From Salinirubellus salinus (GTDB lineage: Archaea; Halobacteriota; Halobacteria; Halobacteriales; Haloarculaceae): a stretch of 64,000 nucleotides of DNA. Made by a program: the position numbers and the translations under genes. This document shows positions 8,694-16,691 of this stretch, piece after piece. Each line of letters opens with the position of its first letter. Position 1 is the first letter of the stretch. The notes beneath the pieces were generated by a model. The model searched no databases. It was not told the origin of the DNA and saw only the letters and a list, made by a program, of their open reading frames with translations. Location of the stretch: contig NZ_CP104003.1 in assembly GCF_025231485.1 (NCBI RefSeq), forward strand, positions 3,348,001-3,412,000, in the 5' to 3' direction.

Positions 8694-9878
8694 TCAAACA
8701 GTTGCGGCGGGAGCTGCCCCCTCGTCGCCATCGGACCCGTCATCCGGGGAATCCTCGGCAGATGTCTCCCCGTATGTGGGCTTGTTGTTTTGTGAGCGGC
8801 GTTCGTGCCGTCCAGTCAACTTCTGCTCTTTCGTGGCTCGGTTGTAGTGCTTCTCCATCACGTCAATTGAGACATCACACTCGTCGCTGATGTCGTGGAG
8901 GGCTGTCCCAACAGTCGCTTCGTGCGTAATGTAACCCCGACGAACCGGGTGCGGCGAGCGGCTTTCAGGACACTTCGACGCCTTTGCGTTGTCTATGGCT
9001 TCGCAAGTTGCCGGTTTGCGACCAATGGGGCACTCCCCTGAGACAACACACGGGCGAGTCCACATGTAACTGTACTTTCGGATGGTAGAGCCACTGATTC
9101 GACCATGAGATGTCGTGATGAGCGGGTCCCGACCGTGCTCGTCCTTAACCTTCGTCCGGTTCTTATCCCTGTAGTCGCGTATCAGGCTGACACCTTTCTC
9201 GGAGAGTGCAACATACCGCTCTCCCTCTTTATCGTTTTTAAGCGGCGTGCCCTCCTCCGGTCGATGGTTGAACTCCAACCGTGGCGGCTCACTACTGAAG
9301 TTCACGTCACAGAGGTCCAAGGCACGGACATCTCCGAGTCGACCTCCCGATAACGCAATCAAGGCCATCACCACATGCTCTCTGCTCGCGTAGTGGTATT
9401 GTTCAAGATATTCGAGTATCTCAACCGCTCGTTCGGGCTCAAGTATCGTGCTACGTGCATCACCATCGTCTTTCAGCCGAAGTTTCGATATCACCTCGGG
9501 GAAGCCCTCAGCCACGTGCCCTTCCCGTTCACAGTACTGTAAGAACGTTTTAACCCGCTTCATCTGGGTGTTGACCGACGTGATGTCCAGCTCATCAACC
9601 CGAACTGGGGCCTCATAGCGCCGCCAGTTTCGATACTGCTTCAAACTCTCGTAAGTCAGCCCTGCCGTCGTTTGTACTCCGACCTCGGCGCACCAACGGC
9701 TGAAGAAGCCCAATGAGCTTCGGTGGTCGTTTACTGACCGGTAGCCTTCCTCGCTTCGAGCGGTGAGGAACTCTTCTACCGCTGAGTCAATGTGCTTGGG
9801 CTCCAGACCAGTGGCCCGGAACCAGATTCGACGTGCCCACTCTCCGAGCGGGCCGTGTGCGCTACTGCGTTTGACCAT
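8694..9878 (-). CDS. Second tyrosine recombinase of the element
   Basis: 394 aa from the ATG at 9878 (MVKRSSAHG). A TATA box 30 bp upstream supports a leaderless start, and the open frame further upstream is not coding-like. The core-binding domain covers about residues 30-125. Catalytic residues: Arg180 in SGGRLGDVRAL, Lys214 in PLKND, His310-x-x-Arg313 in SPHPVRRG, Tyr345 in MEKHYNRA. It shares with the first recombinase a Cys cluster of identical spacing, C277-x5-C283-x8-C292-x10-C303. The C-terminal tail is acidic. Whether it acts on the att sites or on the dispersed repeats is unknown. Confidence 0.9.
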   Translation of the reverse strand: MVKRSSAHGPLGEWARRIWFRATGLEPKHIDSAVEEFLTARSEEGYRSVNDHRSSLGFFSRWCAEVGVQTTAGLTYESLKQYRNWRRYEAPVRVDELDITSVNTQMKRVKTFLQYCEREGHVAEGFPEVISKLRLKDDGDARSTILEPERAVEILEYLEQYHYASREHVVMALIALSGGRLGDVRALDLCDVNFSSEPPRLEFNHRPEEGTPLKNDKEGERYVALSEKGVSLIRDYRDKNRTKVKDEHGRDPLITTSHGRISGSTIRKYSYMWTRPCVVSGECPIGRKPATCEAIDNAKASKCPESRSPHPVRRGYITHEATVGTALHDISDECDVSIDVMEKHYNRATKEQKLTGRHERRSQNNKPTYGETSAEDSPDDGSDGDEGAAPAATV

Positions 9879-10207
9879 ACCGCAACTGGGGCGAGCTGCG
9901 TAAATATACCTTCGTGTTGAAGTGTACATATAAGCAGTAGTATGGTCCACATACAATATTTTGTCCAATTTAGTGGGCTTAGTAGTGGTGTTTCCATACA
10001 ATGGCCAATCTAAGGTGGTGTGCGGTCTGAGGAGGCGATGCAGAACCACTGGCCGAAGAATGCTCCAGCTGTGTGTAGTACTGCGGCTTGCCCCGGAGCA
10101 CTCACTTGCTCCTAACAGTGCGTATAAAGTAGTAATATATTGACTAGACAACATCACCGAATTACCGAAATCAGAACAGTTAGGAACGCTAAACCCCTAT
10201 CTCATAC
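9879..10207. other. AT-rich divergent intergenic region
   Basis: Upstream of the recombinase (minus) and of the small ORF at 10208 (plus). It contains several TATA-like strings (tatattta at 9901-9908 on the minus strand; gtataaagta near 10120). No gene or dispersed repeat is seen. Confidence 0.5.
9901..9908 (-). promoter_or_regulatory. TATA box of second recombinase
   Basis: tatattta on the minus strand, 30 bp upstream of the ATG at 9878. This is the spacing expected for a leaderless haloarchaeal transcript and helps fix the start codon. Confidence 0.6.
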
Positions 10208-10411
10208 ATGGTTCTAGTTGTCGATGATGAGGAAAAGAGATGCGTATACGAGTCTAATAGCCCAGCAGTCCGCATCCAGTGTGGGTCGACAGCAGTCGAA
10301 GTAATCGGACGCGAAACCGACGACCTTCGGACAGTCGTCCACGCCGCGCATAACGAGTTCAAATGGCTGCGTGACCAGCAGCGGGCCCGTATTTTTGAGA
10401 AGCACCGGTAA
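10208..10411 (+). CDS. Small hypothetical protein
   Basis: 67 aa, acidic N-terminus (MVLVVDDEEKR), mixed alpha/beta character, no known motif. Codon use in this frame (many C/G third positions) is better than in the overlapping antisense frame, which supports coding on the plus strand. Function unknown. It could be a regulator of the neighbouring recombinase, but nothing in the sequence shows that. Confidence 0.45.
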   Translation: MVLVVDDEEKRCVYESNSPAVRIQCGSTAVEVIGRETDDLRTVVHAAHNEFKWLRDQQRARIFEKHR

Positions 10412-10524
10412 ATTAGCCGAACCGGTTAGTCGAGCCTGCCTGTTCAAAACGAGTGTAGTGCCAGAGTTTACTGTCTCTGTTTCAAGACTGTTATCTTTGA
10501 TAATATGTCGAACTTGTGTACATA

Positions 10525-10531
10525 TTTATTA
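10525..10531 (+). promoter_or_regulatory. TATA box of lipoprotein gene
   Basis: tttatta 29 bp before the GTG at 10554. Supports a leaderless transcript starting at that GTG. Confidence 0.55.
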
Positions 10532-10553
10532 TCCAACAATCTGATATTGGTAC

Positions 10554-11156
10554 GTGAAAGGAATAGACCGGCGTCAGTTGCTCACAGTAGCAGGTGTCTC
10601 TATCGTGACCGGATTGGCAGGCTGCCTCGGCGGAGGAGAAGACGAAGCAGCACCAGAAGCATCCGCGGAACCAACCCCGAACAGGGATTCATCAGGGGCA
10701 GGTACTTCGACAGAGGCCTCAGTCAATCAAACACCAACGGCTACGCCGAACAGTAGTGGGTTCGTTAATGAGATTCCAACTCCGGCCCCCGGTGAAGTAT
10801 ATACGCGGACAGGAATCGAATCCAGTGTTGATACGTCCTGTACTGGAAATTTTGACGAGTTTGATTCTCAACTTGCGCGAGTCTCGTCCAAGCCTCAGTT
10901 GGTGATGCTCGCGTACGTCTCTGCGCCAGCCAACTCCGTTGAGCTATCAGACATCGAGGAGTCGTACGATGATGAGGCGAACACGTTTGACCTCCTCCTG
11001 AACTTTGCTGTAGATGAGAGTGCCGACACGTGTACCACTACTCACGAATTTGTGGCCATCTACGCGTTTGACAAAGACATTAGTGGAATGGTGGGCACAC
11101 TCAGTATGAGCGTGAACGATGGCGCACCTGAGCAGTACGTGGAAACGACCATGTAA
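10554..11156 (+). CDS. Tat-exported lipoprotein, unknown function
   Basis: 200 aa with a GTG start. The N-terminus has a twin-Arg motif (DRRQLLTV), a hydrophobic stretch and the lipobox LAGC, followed by a Gly/acidic segment and a Thr/Pro/Ser-rich linker (residues 25-75). This is the standard plan of a haloarchaeal Tat lipoprotein anchored at the outer face of the membrane. The mature domain (about residues 80-200) has two Cys (DTSCTGNF, DTCTTTHE) and beta-rich pattern, but I do not recognise a fold. No transporter genes are adjacent, so a substrate-binding role is not supported. Confidence 0.8.
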   Translation: MKGIDRRQLLTVAGVSIVTGLAGCLGGGEDEAAPEASAEPTPNRDSSGAGTSTEASVNQTPTATPNSSGFVNEIPTPAPGEVYTRTGIESSVDTSCTGNFDEFDSQLARVSSKPQLVMLAYVSAPANSVELSDIEESYDDEANTFDLLLNFAVDESADTCTTTHEFVAIYAFDKDISGMVGTLSMSVNDGAPEQYVETTM

Positions 11157-11463
11157 CCCAATTCCGTCTCCTCCTACCCTGCGATTGGTTCTTGGGTATT
11201 CGCTCCGTGAGCGTAAGTTGTGCTTTAGCTAGACACTCGTCGTCTACCCTCCTCGTCCCTGAGAATACAAAAGGCCGAGTAGCTCCGTTACACTACACTA
11301 CTCTCCACAAAACATACCCGTCGCTCCGAATACTAGTTCGATGTGGGTGTATAAATATATTGCCACAACACGAGTGTAACCAACTACTCGCTAAACCCGC
11401 TTGTACACACTCTGCGGTCGTGTGGCTTGACAAAAAACGAGCCGCCCGCTAGACGACTATCGT
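11157..11463. other. Gene-free stretch
   Basis: Convergent intergenic region between the lipoprotein and the coiled-coil operon. No convincing gene, repeat or RNA is seen. Confidence 0.45.
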
Positions 11464-12063
11464 CTACTCTTCGTCCAGTGAAGCCGACTCAAGTTCACGG
11501 TTGATACGCTCTTGCAGCTGCTCACGGCTCCAGACCATCTCGTCATAGTATTCAGACAGGATTATTAGTCGGTTACGACCGTCTTTGCTCTTGTCGCGCC
11601 GTGCCTTGCCATCGCTCAACTCCACGAAGGCGTCAAACGCTCTTACAATCTGCTTGTTCGATATCTGAATATCGTCCCTGTGCCGAGCTTGACGCTCAGC
11701 ACGCTGGATGACTGCTTTAAGACCGTTCTCACCCATTTTAATCCCGTGGCCCATTTCAGTCTTCGTCCCTCCTCCCTGCTCGAACAACTGGGCGATGAGA
11801 TACGCTCGTGAGTTACTCGTCCCGGGCTCTGGTTCATCGTCAATACCGCACAGCATACGCTCCAGCCGGCTTAATTTTGACTCGATACCAATACTCGAAT
11901 TCAAAGCCCTGTTCTCTAATGTGTTGATTCGCTTACGGTTCTGTGCTATTTGCTGAAGGGCGCTATCACGCACATCTCTCAGCTCATTTGATAGCTCCTC
12001 CAGCTCGGACTCCAATTCCGAGACTCGCGCTTTGAGGCCGCTCATTGACTCGCTCTCACTCAT
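11464..12063 (-). CDS. Coiled-coil plus helix-turn-helix-like protein
   Basis: 199 aa from the ATG at 12063. A long coiled coil (about residues 8-60, heptads such as LKARVSELESELEELSNEL) is followed by a basic/aromatic C-terminal domain with winged-helix character (RAYLIAQLFEQGG ... IKMGENGLKAVIQRAERQ). The start overlaps the end of the upstream winged-helix gene, suggesting translational coupling. Three overlapping genes of this type suggest a DNA-binding complex, perhaps for copy control or repression in the element. I cannot name the family. Confidence 0.7.
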   Translation of the reverse strand: MSESESMSGLKARVSELESELEELSNELRDVRDSALQQIAQNRKRINTLENRALNSSIGIESKLSRLERMLCGIDDEPEPGTSNSRAYLIAQLFEQGGGTKTEMGHGIKMGENGLKAVIQRAERQARHRDDIQISNKQIVRAFDAFVELSDGKARRDKSKDGRNRLIILSEYYDEMVWSREQLQERINRELESASLDEE

Positions 12064-12427
12064 CGACATCACCCAGCGGCTCGTCGGCGTAGCACTCGAT
12101 GGCCTCACGTGGCATCATTACTGGCTGACTGTCCATCCACAGTAGGTCTGCCAGCGTCCGGCCCAGCCAGTACACCGACGCGTCGGGACCTGACCGGACA
12201 ACCCAATCCCGCTGTTCGAGGTCGTACAAGGCGCTCCGTGCTGTTACCCAGCCGACCTCCTTTTGCAATTCCCGCACGGTTATTCGACCGCGATTCTGTA
12301 CCTGTCCGACCGCTACGCGCGTTGCGTCATTGTGAGCTCTATTGCTCATACAGTCCGCCAACCATGCATCCGAGTATATGGCTTTGTCAAGGCCAGACAG
12401 CAACCCGAATCTGTGCGAACGCGTCAT
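12056..12427 (-). CDS. Winged-helix DNA-binding protein
   Basis: 123 aa, starting at 12427 with an ATGA overlap with the upstream stop codon. A MarR-like winged helix spans about residues 35-95 (RGRITVRELQKEVGWVTARSALYDLEQRDWVV). The wing is followed by a short tail. An internal ATG at 12349 (MSNRAHND) is an alternative start but would lose the coupling. Probably a DNA-binding partner of the flanking coiled-coil proteins. Confidence 0.7.
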   Translation of the reverse strand: MTRSHRFGLLSGLDKAIYSDAWLADCMSNRAHNDATRVAVGQVQNRGRITVRELQKEVGWVTARSALYDLEQRDWVVRSGPDASVYWLGRTLADLLWMDSQPVMMPREAIECYADEPLGDVDE

Positions 12428-13035
12428 TGGTAGAAGTCTTCGCGGAGGTTGATGCCCTCACTGTAGCGCGATTCAACGTGGTCGTACACGTCGCCCATGT
12501 ACTCGATAGAGACGCCCAGCTCCTCCAGCACAACCCGGAGCATCGCGACTTCAAAGTACAGTTCTTGGACGATGAAATCTGAGAGCAGGTCGTACTCTTC
12601 GAGGTGCTCGGACTGTCTCTCGGCGAGCTGGTCGAACCGACCCCGGAGGCGATACAGCTCCATACTGAGTTCCTCTATCTGCTCCCGGTCGAGCACAACC
12701 TCGGTAGGCCCCTCGTCTTCTGCGTCGTAGAGGAACCCGTACTGCATCGCTTCGCGTGCGTACTCGGTCAAATCGAGGACTTTTGGAGCTGTACTGAAGC
12801 GTGTGTTCTCGTCGTAGCCGACGACCTCGACGAGCCCAGCTCGTGTTAAGATTCCATCCGCCCGGACTCGGTTTTCAATCAGGTGCTTTTCGAGTCCTGT
12901 TTCGCGCCGAAGCACATGCGAGTTTATCGGTCCTCTGACCGCGAGCGCTCGTAGTATCGATAGTGAGTACTCGTCGTACATCGAGTTCGTCAACTGGCTC
13001 GGTTCCATCCCGTCTGTGTCAGTGAGATTGACCAT
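12424..13035 (-). CDS. Winged-helix plus coiled-coil protein
   Basis: 203 aa from the ATG at 13035 (MVNLTDTDG). The N-terminal winged helix (YSLSILRALAVRGPINSHVLRRETGL) is followed by a coiled coil rich in Glu/Leu (residues 120-160). The frame stays open upstream, but that extension is Gly/Arg/His-rich and not coding-like. First gene of a three-gene overlapping operon on the minus strand, downstream of the Zn-ribbon gene. Likely a DNA-binding regulator or partition-like protein. No functional proof. Confidence 0.7.
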   Translation of the reverse strand: MVNLTDTDGMEPSQLTNSMYDEYSLSILRALAVRGPINSHVLRRETGLEKHLIENRVRADGILTRAGLVEVVGYDENTRFSTAPKVLDLTEYAREAMQYGFLYDAEDEGPTEVVLDREQIEELSMELYRLRGRFDQLAERQSEHLEEYDLLSDFIVQELYFEVAMLRVVLEELGVSIEYMGDVYDHVESRYSEGINLREDFYQ

Positions 13036-13241
13036 ATGTACCCGAGCGCAGACTGACTGCTTTGGTGCTGTGGCGACACCCGTGGCAGCCTCGTGGCGGC
13101 CCTGTTCAAGCAATCCGGGTGCACAGTCGACAACAGCGTGATGGCGGCCTCTACGACCCCTCTCTATGAGGGACCCCACTCAATCCCTCTCCCCGAACGT
13201 TCATATCGAGAGTTACCGACTCGAACCCAGTGACCCGGAAC

Positions 13242-13586
13242 CTACGCACTAGGGTATCGCTCGTCCCCACCAGTTGCGTCAAGATACGGGCTGACGATGA
13301 GCCACGAATGTCTGTCAGAAGTCGCGCCGCACTCGTGACACGCAGCTTCGATACGCCCTATCCCGGGGATTACCTGTAGGCGCACGTAATGCGGCAGGTC
13401 ACACGATGGACAGCTGAGCCACTCTCTGTGCGGAAACTCCTCGATACCTCCGGAGTCGGTGCGACTACACGCTAAACACTGGTACGTCTCCACCCCATCC
13501 CCAATGGCCTGTCCCGGCGTGAGTGATATCTTGATATCGGCAGTTTCCTCGCAGTCTGGGCATCTTACCCACTCCTCGGTAGTCAT
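13242..13586 (-). CDS. Zinc-ribbon protein
   Basis: 114 aa from the ATG at 13586 (MTTEEWVR). Four CxxC knuckles (CPDC, CLAC, CPSC, CHEC) arranged as two pairs predict two zinc ribbons. There is no other recognised domain. It starts 59 bp after the end of the protease gene on the same strand. Zinc ribbons of this kind bind nucleic acids or proteins. Its job here is unknown. Confidence 0.7.
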   Translation of the reverse strand: MTTEEWVRCPDCEETADIKISLTPGQAIGDGVETYQCLACSRTDSGGIEEFPHREWLSCPSCDLPHYVRLQVIPGIGRIEAACHECGATSDRHSWLIVSPYLDATGGDERYPSA

Positions 13587-13644
13587 GCGGTTAGTTAGGG
13601 GTCGAGAAGCCAATGTGTTTCGAGCCCCTGTCAACGAGTCTAAC

Positions 13645-14424
13645 TCACCGGAGTCGCCTCAACAACTCTGCGCGAAAGTATCCGAGACGCTGCGGATTCG
13701 CCACTCCCATTTTTTCGGCGACGTTCGCTGGAACCTCTTCATTCGAGACGTGGACCCCAACAAGTCCCTCACCGAGGACCGGGGAACCGCTGAGACCCGA
13801 GTAGCCACCGGCTGCCTCAAGGTCCAGACCAATACCTGCACTTATTCCGAAATCGTCCATCCCTCTCAGACTATTTTCGAACGGCACTATCCGTGGACCG
13901 TCTATCCCCTCTCGGTACGTACTGACCGCGTATTTGGTAACCTCGGGAAACGATGCTCCATCGAATCCGATGAGCATGAGCTCCTCGCCCTCCGTCTCGG
14001 GGGTGCCGATGTCGTCAATGGTCCATATACGATAGTCGTATGCAGAAGGGTCGAAATCAACTCTGAGCGCGACAACGTCGGTGTCCACAGCATTCAGAGT
14101 ACTATCAAGCCGGTCGTCTACGCTGAGGTTCTCACAATGCCATCCGTCATCTGCCCTGAGGTAGACATCAACTTCGGAAAATCGGTCTCCTAATGAGTAC
14201 CTGAGAATCCGGTTGCCGTACGGGGTCTTCACCTCAACTACGGTCGGCCGTAGATTGTGCCGTGCCGTGATGAGGTATTTGCCTGAACCAGATTCAAAAA
14301 AGAACCCGCTCGCACGCATAGACTGCCCGCAGACGACTGGACAGCTCACCTTTGGGTCATGTCTCGGTCGAATGGGGTCTGGCTGTGTACGCTCTGAAGC
14401 TGTTCCGTCGTTATTCACGCTCAT
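13645..14424 (-). CDS. Trypsin-like serine protease
   Basis: 259 aa. The chymotrypsin-fold triad is visible: His56 in LITARHN, Asp116 in DTDVVALR and Ser212 in GLSGSPVLG. Cys residues near the N-terminus (SCPVVCGQ) are unusual. No signal peptide or membrane segment, so the protease should act inside the cell. Small intracellular trypsin-like domains occur in microbial defence loci as activated effectors, but that link is inference here. It is divergent from the 539-aa protein gene, sharing a 291-bp promoter region. A TATA-like gatatatt lies about 32 bp upstream. Confidence 0.8.
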   Translation of the reverse strand: MSVNNDGTASERTQPDPIRPRHDPKVSCPVVCGQSMRASGFFFESGSGKYLITARHNLRPTVVEVKTPYGNRILRYSLGDRFSEVDVYLRADDGWHCENLSVDDRLDSTLNAVDTDVVALRVDFDPSAYDYRIWTIDDIGTPETEGEELMLIGFDGASFPEVTKYAVSTYREGIDGPRIVPFENSLRGMDDFGISAGIGLDLEAAGGYSGLSGSPVLGEGLVGVHVSNEEVPANVAEKMGVANPQRLGYFRAELLRRLR

Positions 14425-14715
14425 CTCCGCATAACTGTATGCTTGGTGAATATATCAGTTTTATTTGTATGCTAATACCACTAGTGGTCGAGTGAACGAC
14501 TCCCCTCACGGTGAAATGACAATTAAAAATAAAATGGTCCATTCCGGTGGTTTCCCAGATGAGAGAGGAAATTCGATACTGATGTACGATTAAATGGTCT
14601 ACCTGTTGATGTCTTGTGATTCTTATTAGTGATTGCCGCAACGGTTCGCTTGGGTGCCGGGGCGTCCCGCACGCTTTTGACGATTCGTTGTAAATTCCCG
14701 TTGTGACAAACCGGG

Positions 14716-16335
14716 ATGAAGCAAGAGCATCTGGTTGAGGAGGAATTCGACCCTGTCTTCTTCTACTACAAGGAGATACAATCTGAGAGTCTCAACAGCT
14801 GGACAATTGACAGCGCCGAGCGCGTCCGGAACATCTACGATGTCATCGAGGGGCTTGACCGTCAGACCTCCGTTCATCCCGTCGATGAACTCGATATCGA
14901 CCAAAACCCCCGGATGTTTGCGGACAATCTACTGGAGAACTATCCCGACCACGAAGAGGCCTTCTGCACTTCCCTAATCAACGACTTCAGCAGCAGTATG
15001 AAGACGCGTGCACGCGAGGAGGGGAAGTACGCCGTCCTCGTCCTTTACGAAGATTCTCTCGTTCTGTGCCACACCGACTCCGAAGAGAAGACCATCACCA
15101 AAGACGCGGAAGTCCTCGAACGGTTGCTGGACACCGACAACGTCGACAAATACGCTCGGTTCCGCCAGAGTGAGGATACAACCGAGGTGTTACATTTCGA
15201 GCGTAGCTCGTCGAAATCGTTCGCTGAGTTTCTCGGCCTCAACCCGGAGGAAATCGCGTACGAGGAAGCGGGTGACATCAAAATTTTCACCGAGATAGAC
15301 GGGTCAACGGCCCGGTTCGAGTTTACTCAGGACGAATTTGAAGAAAAATTCATCACAGGCGACGACCATCGGCTGCTCACCGAGATACTCGAAACGCCGA
15401 ACGACCAGTACCCAGTGAACCACATCAAGATGGGGCGGCGGCGATACGACACCGTCGACGAGTTTGAACAGCAGTTCTATGCACTCTACTACGACCTCAA
15501 CACGCTGAAGAGTCAGTACAAGACCATCGCTGAATCGATGACTCCCCACACGACGACCGTCGTGGACCACGCAGACAAGGTCACGACTGGCGGACCAAAC
15601 GGGCCGAAAAAGGTCGTGAAGGGTAATGACTCCGAATTCACCGTCGTCTTCGCCGACAAGAACATCGAACTTTCCGCCAAGTGGCGGCTACAGCTTTCGA
15701 AGAAACTCCGGGCTGGAGAGACGGCTCAATTACACCACGTCGGGAATGATTTCACCGAGGAACCGGTACAGGTGGGCCCGTTCGAGGTCTACAACCCCCT
15801 CGATATTGATGCGGAGTATCTGAACCGTCTCTACAGCGTCACGCAGGAAGCCGGGACGGGAGACCAGCTCTCGAATATCATCTTCTGTGTTATGTTCCAT
15901 ACTCTCTCCGAGTGGTGCTCAGGCCCGATTGGCCACTTCTTCGGACAGATGACTAGCCGCTTCGAAGACGAACTGAGTGCAGAAGGGATGATTCTGCGTG
16001 ACGAGGACCGTTTGATGGAGCTCAAGGGACGAGAATGGCTGGCTGACGTGGACGACGATGACGACATCGCCACGAAAATCTCCGGAGAGATTCAATCAGA
16101 GTCCAAGCTGCTGCTCGTTGGGGTCGAAGAAGAAGAACAGCGGATTCGTCCCCTCTCTCGGAATAAATGGGACTCGGAGCGGAACGGTCGTATCCGTGAC
16201 TCCGTTCGGGACATGAACGGACACCATGAGTCAATCCAGCTGTCTTCGCTGCAGCTGGGCAATGGCGAGTGTTTGCTGTTCGTGTACTCTGTTCGTGGTG
16301 ACCAGTCGTTTAATCTGGATATGGCGGCACCCTAA
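14716..16335 (+). CDS. Unrecognised 539-aa protein, first gene of the defence-like cassette
   Basis: A soluble, acidic protein with no transmembrane helix, Walker motif or obvious nuclease/methylase motif. The N-terminal part (residues 1-160) contains helices and a strand-rich patch (EEGKYAVLVLYEDSLVLCHTD). The middle (about 180-330) is mixed. The C-terminal half contains FFGQMTSRFEDEL and an Asp run near residue 450. A weak TATA-like tgtaaat lies about 26 bp upstream of the ATG. It is followed in the same direction by the SH3-like, RM and nuclease genes. I do not recognise the family. Location suggests a defence role as sensor or effector, which is inference only. Confidence 0.8.
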   Translation: MKQEHLVEEEFDPVFFYYKEIQSESLNSWTIDSAERVRNIYDVIEGLDRQTSVHPVDELDIDQNPRMFADNLLENYPDHEEAFCTSLINDFSSSMKTRAREEGKYAVLVLYEDSLVLCHTDSEEKTITKDAEVLERLLDTDNVDKYARFRQSEDTTEVLHFERSSSKSFAEFLGLNPEEIAYEEAGDIKIFTEIDGSTARFEFTQDEFEEKFITGDDHRLLTEILETPNDQYPVNHIKMGRRRYDTVDEFEQQFYALYYDLNTLKSQYKTIAESMTPHTTTVVDHADKVTTGGPNGPKKVVKGNDSEFTVVFADKNIELSAKWRLQLSKKLRAGETAQLHHVGNDFTEEPVQVGPFEVYNPLDIDAEYLNRLYSVTQEAGTGDQLSNIIFCVMFHTLSEWCSGPIGHFFGQMTSRFEDELSAEGMILRDEDRLMELKGREWLADVDDDDDIATKISGEIQSESKLLLVGVEEEEQRIRPLSRNKWDSERNGRIRDSVRDMNGHHESIQLSSLQLGNGECLLFVYSVRGDQSFNLDMAAP

Positions 16336-16395
16336 GCTAGTATGGCATACTCCGATGCCCGTAGAGTCATTCTGTAGCCCGGGTTGCTGAATAAT

Positions 16396-16620
16396 ATGGT
16401 CAGAAGGTTCACCGAAGGCGACCGTGTTCGGCTCGACATACCTGACGAAACCGACCCCGACCACGACCGACTTCACGGCGCGACTGGTACGATTACAAGC
16501 ATCACAGAAGACGACGCTGCCGACTATTCGGGTGATTCCCGCGACAATTATCGATTTGCGGTGGAGCTTGATACCGGTGCAAGCGTGACTGTCCGGTGGC
16601 GAGACCTCCGGCCTATCTGA
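16396..16620 (+). CDS. Small SH3/KOW-like protein
   Basis: 74 aa from the ATG at 16396 (MVRRFTEGDRVRLDIPDE). The pattern GDRVRLDIP ... HGATGTITSI ... YRFAVELDTGASVTVRWRDLRP is a five-strand SH3-like barrel of the KOW/YopX-like kind. Such domains often bind nucleic acid or protein partners. It sits 60 bp after the 539-aa protein and 71 bp before the RM gene, in the same direction, so all may be cotranscribed. Confidence 0.7.
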   Translation: MVRRFTEGDRVRLDIPDETDPDHDRLHGATGTITSITEDDAADYSGDSRDNYRFAVELDTGASVTVRWRDLRPI

Positions 16621-16691
16621 AGTTCTCGGGCCCCAACCGGGCGTCAGAAAAGTACAACTGAGAGGCGATACATGAACGTGACACTTGTGCT

